Shown one piece after another: positions 1 to 7,300 of a DNA stretch of 8,897 nt (positions within the stretch are counted from its first letter, which is position 1; every line of letters begins with the position of its first letter). This stretch comes from Oscillospiraceae bacterium. GTDB lineage: Bacteria > Bacillota > Clostridia > Oscillospirales > Acutalibacteraceae. The stretch covers positions 1 through 8,897 of the forward strand of contig WRDE01000064.1 in NCBI GenBank assembly GCA_009783605.1, read 5' to 3'. The notes below the pieces were generated by a model that saw only the letters and a program-made list of their open reading frames with translations, did no database searches and was not told the origin of the DNA. Made by a program: the position numbers and the translations under genes.

Positions 1-990
1 GAGTGGAGCAGGATCCTGAACGGTCTGGCGCCGCAGCCCACCCGGGTGATAAACGGCAAAAATGTGTTCATTCTGGCCGAGAAGGAATATAAAAACGGCC
101 AGTGGATTGATATGGAGACGCCGGTGCCGGGGGACGGCAACGCGCTGCTGTTGGAATCGGTGAAGCCCAACAACGCGCTGGGGTATTTCTCCGCGCCGGA
201 TGAATTGGACGCCCTGAAAAACACCATTGACATGTTCTCCAACAACTGGGGATTGGTCAACAATTTCCCGAAACTGCCGCAGATCGCGGTGAACAGCCGG
301 TATCCGGCCGCGACGATAACCCAGAAGCTGGCGCCGGTCATAGGCAGTCAGATGAAGGCCAATATGCTGATCCACGACAACGTCCACGGGTTGGAGAAGG
401 CCGGAGCCATCGCGGCGGTGAACGAGATGCTGCTGCTGCGGGACAAGGGGGTGACGGTGTTCTTCCCCAACTGGCTGCCGGACCGCGACGCCAGCTTCAA
501 ACGGCTGTGCGCCGGGACCTTTGAGATCAGCGCGTCCTATAACGGCGCGGAAAAACGGATGGAGGAGGGCGCGACCATCTATAGTAAACAGGGGTTGGAC
601 ATCACCCTCGCCTGTCCCTGGGAGAAGATGGTGTTAGTGGACATGGAAACCGGCGCCGCCGTCACCCCCAAAGCGGCGGGCACGGCCCCCAACCATCCCG
701 AGACGGTCACCTACACCTATGAAACGGTAAAAGGCAGAACCTATGCCCTCTACAGCGATACCGAGCTGCCGCCGCCGATTTTGTATGGCGACGTAAACGG
801 CGACGAGAAAGTGGATATCAACGACGCCCGGCTGATTCTGCAGTATTTGGTGGATAAGTATACCATCCCGGAAGACCGGATGGTATATGCCCGGGTCAAC
901 GGCGGCGATACAGTGACCATCAGCGACGCGAGATTGCTATTGCAGTTTATTGTGGATAAGATTGATAAATTTCCTGCGGATAAATCATAA
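1..990 (+). CDS. Partial dockerin-containing glycoside hydrolase, GH95-like C-terminal part
   Basis: The frame is open from base 1 to the TAA at 988-990, so this is the last 329 codons of a gene beginning upstream. The GTG at 46 is internal, because the frame and the similarity continue left of it (EWSRILNGLAPQPTRV). That segment and the stretch from residue 141 (NEMLLLRDKGVTVFFPNW, then DRDASFKRL) resemble from memory the C-terminal part of GH95/alpha-L-fucosidase-like (alpha/alpha)6-barrel enzymes, where an 'NEMLLQS..G.I.LFP.WP.DRDASF' pattern precedes a beta-sandwich. The barrel's catalytic residues would mostly lie upstream, so activity and substrate cannot be stated. Residues 263-323 are a type I dockerin, which in cellulosomal bacteria binds a cohesin on a scaffoldin outside the cell. 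A secreted, scaffold-bound enzyme is therefore inferred. The dockerin call is firm; the GH95 assignment is moderate, and another six-hairpin glycosidase family is possible. Confidence 0.85.
   Translation, partial: EWSRILNGLAPQPTRVINGKNVFILAEKEYKNGQWIDMETPVPGDGNALLLESVKPNNALGYFSAPDELDALKNTIDMFSNNWGLVNNFPKLPQIAVNSRYPAATITQKLAPVIGSQMKANMLIHDNVHGLEKAGAIAAVNEMLLLRDKGVTVFFPNWLPDRDASFKRLCAGTFEISASYNGAEKRMEEGATIYSKQGLDITLACPWEKMVLVDMETGAAVTPKAAGTAPNHPETVTYTYETVKGRTYALYSDTELPPPILYGDVNGDEKVDINDARLILQYLVDKYTIPEDRMVYARVNGGDTVTISDARLLLQFIVDKIDKFPADKS
787..969 (+). other. Type I dockerin domain (in the first CDS)
   Basis: Two dockerin repeats follow a PPP linker. The first (from residue 263) reads GDVNGDEKVDINDARLILQY and has the full calcium-loop pattern: D264, N266, D268, D272, D275. 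It is followed by the usual hydrophobic helix. The second (from residue 298) reads RVNGGDTVTISDARLLLQF and is degenerate: loop position 1 is Arg instead of Asp, position 5 is Gly, position 9 is Thr, and only the Asn at position 3 and Asp at position 12 remain. Both repeats carry the same D-A-R after the loop, at the positions usually discussed as cohesin-recognition residues. The domain ends a few residues before the stop, as is normal for dockerins. Confidence 0.92.
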
Positions 991-996
991 CTATAA

Positions 997-1037
997 ACAG
1001 CGCATAGCCCAACACTGCGTGTTTGGCTATGCGCTGT
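997..1037 (+). terminator. Strong 19-bp hairpin after the dockerin gene, probable terminator
   Basis: Six bases after the TAA, the left arm 997-1015 (ACAGCGCATAGCC, then CAACAC) pairs with the right arm 1019-1037 over 19 positions. There is one mismatch (C1010 against T1024) and a three-base loop, TGC. The bases after the stem (AACACATTTGT) lack a long T-run, so it is not a textbook intrinsic terminator. It could still end transcription weakly or protect the 3' end of the mRNA. Its position directly behind a stop codon supports a 3'-end role. Confidence 0.7.
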
Positions 1038-1127
1038 AACACATTTGTACAAACCAATGGCCGTAAATCAGTGAATGATTGATATTTTCTATAAATAATG
1101 TCAGGATTCTGCCATTTTTTATCAGTT

Positions 1128-1157
1128 TTGGGTGAGACAAACAGCTTTGAATATGCT
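1128..1157 (+). promoter_or_regulatory. Weak candidate sigma-A promoter
   Basis: TTGGGT at 1128-1133 and TATGCT at 1152-1157 are separated by 18 bases. They match the -35 and -10 consensus only partly. The start would lie about 85 bases before the GTG, leaving a leader that contains the inverted repeat at 1194-1214. An alternative is TTGATA at 1079-1084, but TATAAA at 1090 lies too close to serve as its -10. This is a pattern match only. Confidence 0.25.
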
Positions 1158-1193
1158 ACACTGTTATGCGCAAAATTCTATTTTCCCGGAAGG

Positions 1194-1214
1194 TATGCCA
1201 TGATATATGGCATA
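1194..1214 (+). promoter_or_regulatory. Perfect 8-bp inverted repeat in the 5' leader
   Basis: TATGCCAT (1194-1201), a five-base spacer GATAT, and ATGGCATA (1207-1214) form a perfect inverted repeat. It lies 22 bases before the AAGGAG. It could be an operator for a dimeric regulator of sugar genes or an RNA hairpin in the leader. It contains the in-frame ATG at 1200, which would be partly hidden in a folded mRNA. No regulator family can be named from this alone. Confidence 0.4.
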
Positions 1215-1236
1215 AGGTCATTTTTACATCTTAAAA

Positions 1237-1242
1237 AAGGAG
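1237..1242 (+). promoter_or_regulatory. Ribosome-binding site that fixes the GTG start
   Basis: AAGGAG, preceded by a run of A, stands eight bases before the GTG at 1251. This is close to ideal and favours GTG 1251 over the in-frame ATG at 1200. That ATG also has a Shine-Dalgarno-like GGAAGG at 1188-1193 but would add 17 residues in front of a signal peptide that is already complete. Confidence 0.8.
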
Positions 1243-1250
1243 TAATTACC

Positions 1251-1349
1251 GTGGAGAGAAGAACAAAAAAAGCACTATCCCTGATAGTAACCGTATGTCT
1301 GCTGCTGACCAGCATGATGGTCTTTGATCTGCCCCAGAAGGCAGCGGCG
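1251..1349 (+). other. Signal peptide of the giant protein
   Basis: Residues 2-7 (ERRTKK) form a charged n-region and 8-25 (ALSLIVTVCLLLTSMMVF) a hydrophobic core. The c-region ends in KAAA, followed by DGPY. Type I signal peptidase cleavage after A33 (AAA/D) fits the AXA rule. Cys16 lies inside the core without a lipobox, so a lipoprotein is unlikely. The compact n-region is good evidence for the GTG start. Confidence 0.88.
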
Positions 1350-4300
1350 GACGGACCGTACAACGCGTCAAACAGTACGATCAGATCCGCAAATCCCACA
1401 TGGACCGAGATCCCGAACGCGGATATGGAGGTCGGGACCGGTGTCGCGGCGTTTGTCACGACCAGCACAGGCATTGCGTCAGCGGCCCGTATGCAGACGA
1501 CGGCGCAGAGCGCCACCTTCGACAATACACCTATCCTGCAAAGCTATATCGACAGGACATTTATGATCGGCGGCGGTACGGTCTATATCCCTCCGGGACA
1601 GTACCGGTTTAACGGCTCGGTCATCCTGCGCAAGGGGGTCACGATCCGGGGCGCCTGGACCAAACCGGTCAAGGGCGAGCCGATCAGCACGACGACCAAC
1701 ACCGTCTTTTTGGTGTACCAGGGCAAGAACGGCCCGCAGTCGGCGAAAGAGCCGGCGGCCAACGCCAATCTGCCGTTTATCGAGACGACGACCGGCTGCG
1801 CGGTGACCGATATCACCTTCTACTATCCGGAGCAGGTTCCGGGTACGGTCACCCCCTTTACACCCACCATCTCGTTCGGCCCCTCCCGCGAGGGCCACTG
1901 GGACTGCGATAACGTCAATATCCGCAACGTCACATTGGTCAACTCCTTTATCGGCATCCAGTGGAACTGGATCAGCAACGGCGGCACCTGCCCGACCGTC
2001 AGCGGCGTGTACGGTTCCCCGCTGCGCAGCGGGGTTGAGATCGACAACATCGTCGACGTGGGCCGGGTCGAGAACCTGAACTTCTCGCCGGATTACTGGA
2101 TCTATTCGGGTTTCAACGCCGACGTGTTCAACAACGCCAACGCGACCACCAGCGAGACCGCCAGAAAAGCGGTGCGGGATTACATATACAACAACGGTAT
2201 CGCCATGACCATGCGCCGCAACGACTGGTCGTATACCTGCTATCTGAACATCGACGGGTATAAAATCGGCTTCCGCGGCGCCCCGACCCACTCGATAGGC
2301 CCGGAGGGCAACCGGACCATCTGCTGCACGCCCAACCCGACCTGCGAATGCCCGCCGGAGCGGTTTACCGACGACGGGCCGAACGGGCACAACTACGGGT
2401 TTAAGCTCACGGGTTGCAAATACGGTATCCATCTCGATAAAACCAACCATGTCGGCATCATGTTCGCCGATATCAAGATAACCGATTGCGAGTACGGCAT
2501 TTACAATACGGATCTCAATGATTTCCCGGTTCAGGTCGTCAACGCGGATATCAGCGCGACCAAGAATGCCATTTATTTCGGCACCGGGATGCTGATGATG
2601 AACGGCAGCCTCATCCGGAAAGGCAGCGTCTATATAAAAGGCGGGACGTTCAACTCGGTGGGCAACCGGTTTGAGACACCGGCGAATACGCAAGTTAAAT
2701 TGGGGCCAACGGCCCGGTTTTTCCAGACCGACAATACTTATGTCAACACGTTTACGGCGCCGAATACTACGATTTATGTAGAGACCGCGGCGGCTAATTC
2801 AACCACCGGCAATAATTTCCCCGCAAACAACCATTTTCAATACACCAATATCAAAGCGCCGGAATTCCCCGACGAGCTGGCGCTGCCGATGGCGAAAGGG
2901 CCGACGAAATCAACGGTGTTTACCGTCAGTACCGCGAGAAGGCTCGCGTTCCCCGGCAATGACAACTCCATCAACCATACGACGACGACCAGCACGCAGG
3001 ACAGCACGGCGCTGATCCAGACGCAGCTGAACGCCGCGGCGGCCAACGGCGGCGGCGTGGTGTTCCTGCCGCCGGGCAAATACCGGGTCGACGGGCCGCT
3101 GACCATTCCCTTCGGCGTCGAGCTGTGCGGCTCAACCCCCGAGATTGGCACCTTCCCCCGCGGCATGGGCAGTATCCTGGAGGTTTTCAGGGGCAGAGGC
3201 AGCACCGCCGGCGATCCGGTCATCATCATGGAGGAGCGCAGCGGGCTGCGCGGGATCACCATCAACTATCCCGAACAGCGGATCACCGACATGGCCGGCA
3301 CAAAGCTCGACGCGAAGCAATATCCCTATGCCGTCCAGGGCCGCGGCTCCAACATCTACGTCATCAACGTCGGCTTCCGGGCGACCTGGGACGCGATGGA
3401 CTTCGACACATATAAGTGCGACAACCTCTATGTGGATTTCGTGGCCGGCCACGCCTTCCACAACATGATCAAATACGGCAACAACGGCGAGGGCGCCATC
3501 ATCAAAAACATCATGTGCAACATCATCGTGTACGGCTGCGGCGACGAGTCCAAGTTCGGTACCTTCAACAACGGCAACAGAGGACAAAACGGCCAAAACG
3601 GTCATGTGGGCACCCACGCGATGGAGAATCTGGACTTCATGGTGATCGGCGACAGCAAAAACACCCTGCTGTATAACAATTTCCATTACAGCTCCAAGAT
3701 CGGGCTGCATCTGATCAATCAGGGGACCGGCGGCCCGCAGGGGCTGATCGGCGTCGGCAACGCCATCGACGCCGCCGTGCAGACGGTCAACTTCGGTACC
3801 GGGCTGACCGGAACCTTCAACTTTTTCAACACCCAGATTGTGGCTGTCGGCGGCAGTACCTATACCGACGGCGCGTACATGGTTTCCGAAGGAACCAACT
3901 CCGAGTTCAGGGCCAATTTCTATAACTCCGATTATTGGGGCTGGACATATTGCGGCTTCGTGATGAAAGCCAATTCCGGAATCATCAACCTGTATGGCGC
4001 CAATATCGTCGACGGCACCAACGGCCCCAACTTCCTGAACCTGACAAACACACCGGCATCGAGCAATACCTATACGACCAGCGTTTTGAATTTCATCAAC
4101 TCCAAGCAATCCTCCTCGCCGAACGCGGTTACCGGCGGAGCGGGCAAAGCCCGCAATATATCCAGCCTGATGAACTGCACGGCGCTGACCACGCGGCCAT
4201 TGCCGGCCACGCAGATCACGCTGCTCCCCATTACCAAAACCGAAGCCAACGCCGTCTCCCAGGCGGGCGTCATTACCCGGCCTACCACGAATGGGGTAAC

Positions 4301-7300
4301 CAGAGCAAGCCAAAATACCGGCAACGCCGGCAACAACAGCAACTCCGACAACGCTATCAGATATAATGCCGCCAATTATCAATGGTCAACCGGGCGGGGC
4401 CAGTCCGCCGTGACTTCCACAGCGAACCAAGAGTGGTGGATGTGGAACCGGGGCGCCACGTCCGCGTTTAACACGATATTGATGCAGCATGGCGGCGATT
4501 CCGGACAGGATTGGGGCATGGGCGCGAACATCTATGTGTCCAATACCGCCGCCGCGTTCACCACCGGCACCACCGGCGATCCCAACCATGCCAGCTGGGT
4601 TGAAGTCGCGTCGAATATCGGCAACAAGCAGATGATCGATGTCGGCGCGCAGACGGGGCAATACATCATGATCAAACGGCCTCCGGGCGCACAGAGCAAG
4701 GGCAACTGGTGGGGCATCAGAAACGTATATGTCGCCAACTACGCCAACCCGCCGGCGTTTGCCCCGGCGGCCAGATATTCCGTCCGGCAGGCCAGCTATG
4801 TGGGCTACAAACTCACCCCGCTGGCAACATATGACAACAGCGTGGCGGCGAACGGCACGATACGGTTTACGCTGGATATTCACCCCGATTTTGTGGAACA
4901 GGGCTATGACGTCTACCTCAACGGGGCCAACAATCCCGCCAATGTGATCCAGAAGGTATCCGGGCAGAACTACTATGAGATCACCGGCATCAACGCCGAT
5001 CAGGTCATATCGGTCGGAAAGGTTCAGAAAAAACTGATACAGACCATCGAATTCCCGTATAAGAACGCCGCCAGAAACATTGAAAAGGGCACAAGCGACA
5101 ATCATGCCATCTCGGTCCCCGGACCGGGCACCGGCGCGATCACCTACACCAGCGCCAACCCGTCGGTCGCGACGGTCAACCCGACCACCGGCCGGATCAC
5201 CGGCGTCAACGTCGGCACCACCGCGATCATCGCGACCAAAGCCCAGGACACCAACTACGCCGGCGCGACGGCGCAGTATTATCTGACCGTAACCGCCGAT
5301 CCGCTGGAGGAGCCGCCTCCGATCATCATCCCGCCGCCGGTGGTGCACGATATCACGATACGCCCGGCGGAGGGCGCGGCGACATCGCTGACCGAGTATA
5401 TGGGTTCTCAGGCGATCAAACTGGTCGATAGCGGCACCGCCTGGTTCAACATCTACTTCGACGGCGCCGAAACCGGCAAGGTATATGACAACGTGGATAT
5501 CGTGTTCGACGCGGCGGGAAAACGGTGGGTCCAGTTCAGGACCTATGATATCACCAACACCATACTCGACCACGGCGGCCGGTGGGCTTCCGGCGGCGAC
5601 GGCTGGCAGGGACCCGGCGGAGATTTCTTTGAAAACGACTATTACATCATACGCAACAATGACCCGGGTATCAATGCCTATGAATACACCATCCGCACGG
5701 CGGAAAACCTCAACGGGGTGGTGCTCAACAGGGTAAACGGCAGCGCGGGCATCGAGATCAACACCGGCAACGGCGAGCTGTATATCCGGGGCATCCGGCT
5801 GCTCATCGACGGCGAGATCGTCGCCGGCTGGGGCTCGTTAGAGGTGGATAAATGCAGCGTGGTGCTGGATTACAGAGGCGGGAGCAAGCCCGCGCCGGCT
5901 CCGGACTACTACAGCCGCGATTTCCGCGACCAGAACGGCAACGAGATCAACTTCATCGTCGGCGGTATCCCGTCGGGCATTTATGATGTGAAATTCGAGA
6001 TCGAATACAGCGTGGCAAGGGATTTTCAATGTGAGATCAGCTATCATACGACCAATAACTCCAGCAGAACAAATATACACATGACGGCTGACGGGAACGC
6101 CGGCGTACCGCAGTGGGCGCCGGTCCGGGACAGCGCGGACTGGGATGACTGGCAAACCGGTTCGTGGACGCTCGAAAATGTCTATATCGGCGATCTGAGT
6201 AAAAATTCAACCAGCGAACACGGCTGGGACTTCGCCTTCCTGCCGAATAATGACGCCAAAGACGTGAACGACGGCCTCGTTATCCGCGGCGTGAAGGTGA
6301 CCATCGCCGGCATGACCGGCGTCTGGGGTAAAGTGGAGGGCCAGCCGTTCCGGTGCGATTTCCAGCCCGGCACCAACGCCCAATTCACCCGGACAGACGG
6401 CTACTACACCCTTGGCAACACCCCCTGGGCCTGGATGGACAATGTGCTCAGCGCGCTGGACATTGATCCTTCGATCAAGGGCGGGGACCCCTATCTCCGG
6501 GACACCCGGGTCACGATCGAATACTGGTCCGACGACGCGAATCCCGCAATCGGATTCTGGAAGCCCAAAGCGTCGGGCGAGGATGTGCTCACCTATCACC
6601 AGTCGGACGACGAATGTGCCAGAGCCTATGTACAGGGCGGCTGGAACCAGTTTACCTATACGCTGGCGGATCATCCGTATCATTTCCGCTCGGTCAACGA
6701 AGAAATCGCCTTTTGTGAGCTGGCGAATAAGTATATCCGCGGCATCCGTCTTGAAGTCGGCGGCGTGACGGCCCAGTGGGGTGTACTCCTGATGCCGACG
6801 GCGCTGCCGAAAATTACCCTCGGCTGGGCGCCGGAGCAGGGCCGTGTCCTTACCGACGGGCAAAATCAATATATTGATATGCAGGACTGGAACGGCGTCA
6901 ATATCAACTTCTCGAAGAATATGCATCTTCCGGAAAATACGGTGCTCGACGATTTGAAGGTGGAGATCCAATATAACGCCGGTTCCCGGAATAACGGCCA
7001 GAATTATATGCAGCTCCAGCAGCCAGGCGGTCAGGGATTCTGCATAAATAGTAATTTAATAAGCAAAGATACCGGCTGGCAATTGGATACCATCTTGGAT
7101 ATCAAGACCGGCGAATACGATTTTGAAGGGACTCCGGTAACCTCTTACACGGTCAACAAGACCGGCGAAGAGTGGGATATGCGCATCAACGGCAACATCT
7201 ATTATTGGATCTGCTATATCCGGGTCACTGTGGGCGGCAGAGTCGCCGAATGGGGCCGGATGTATGAACCCAATGAAGGCGCCAACCGGTTAGGCTTCAA

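Larger units (their letters stand above)
1038..1250 (+). other. Intergenic leader of the giant gene
   Basis: This is AT-rich non-coding DNA between the hairpin and the start of the large gene. I see no convincing gene on either strand. Its composition contrasts sharply with the GC-rich coding sequence on both sides. It contains the weak promoter candidate, the inverted repeat and the ribosome-binding site listed separately. With the hairpin just upstream, this stretch suggests that the large gene can be transcribed from its own promoter rather than only by read-through. Confidence 0.6.

Noticed and set aside
46..48. GTG as the start of the first gene
   Set aside because: The frame is open to base 1 and the sequence before it (ILNGLAPQPT) continues the family-like pattern. 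There is no Shine-Dalgarno sequence and no signal peptide.
750..1052. 100-codon minus-strand frame covering the dockerin and the hairpin
   Set aside because: It would start just beyond the terminator hairpin and overlap a confidently identified dockerin. No ribosome-binding site or domain supports it.
1066..1080. AATCA / TGATT inverted repeat
   Set aside because: Five base pairs in AT-rich DNA is expected by chance.
1479..2693. 404-codon open frame on the minus strand
   Set aside because: It lies wholly opposite the first beta-helix, whose sense frame has clear motifs. Its product is Arg/Val/Asp/Gly-rich low-complexity sequence without recognisable domains, as expected from a G/C-ending codon bias on the other strand.
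3132..4382. 416-codon open frame on the minus strand
   Set aside because: It is antisense to the second beta-helix and linker, with no domain or convincing start signal. Its composition is that of a shadow of a GC-rich gene.
4386..5573. 395-codon open frame on the minus strand
   Set aside because: It is antisense to the discoidin-like and Big_2 region. The three long antisense frames together mirror the sense gene and do not look like an operon.
6207..6971. 254-codon open frame on the minus strand
   Set aside because: It is antisense to modules 2-4, with no recognisable protein features.
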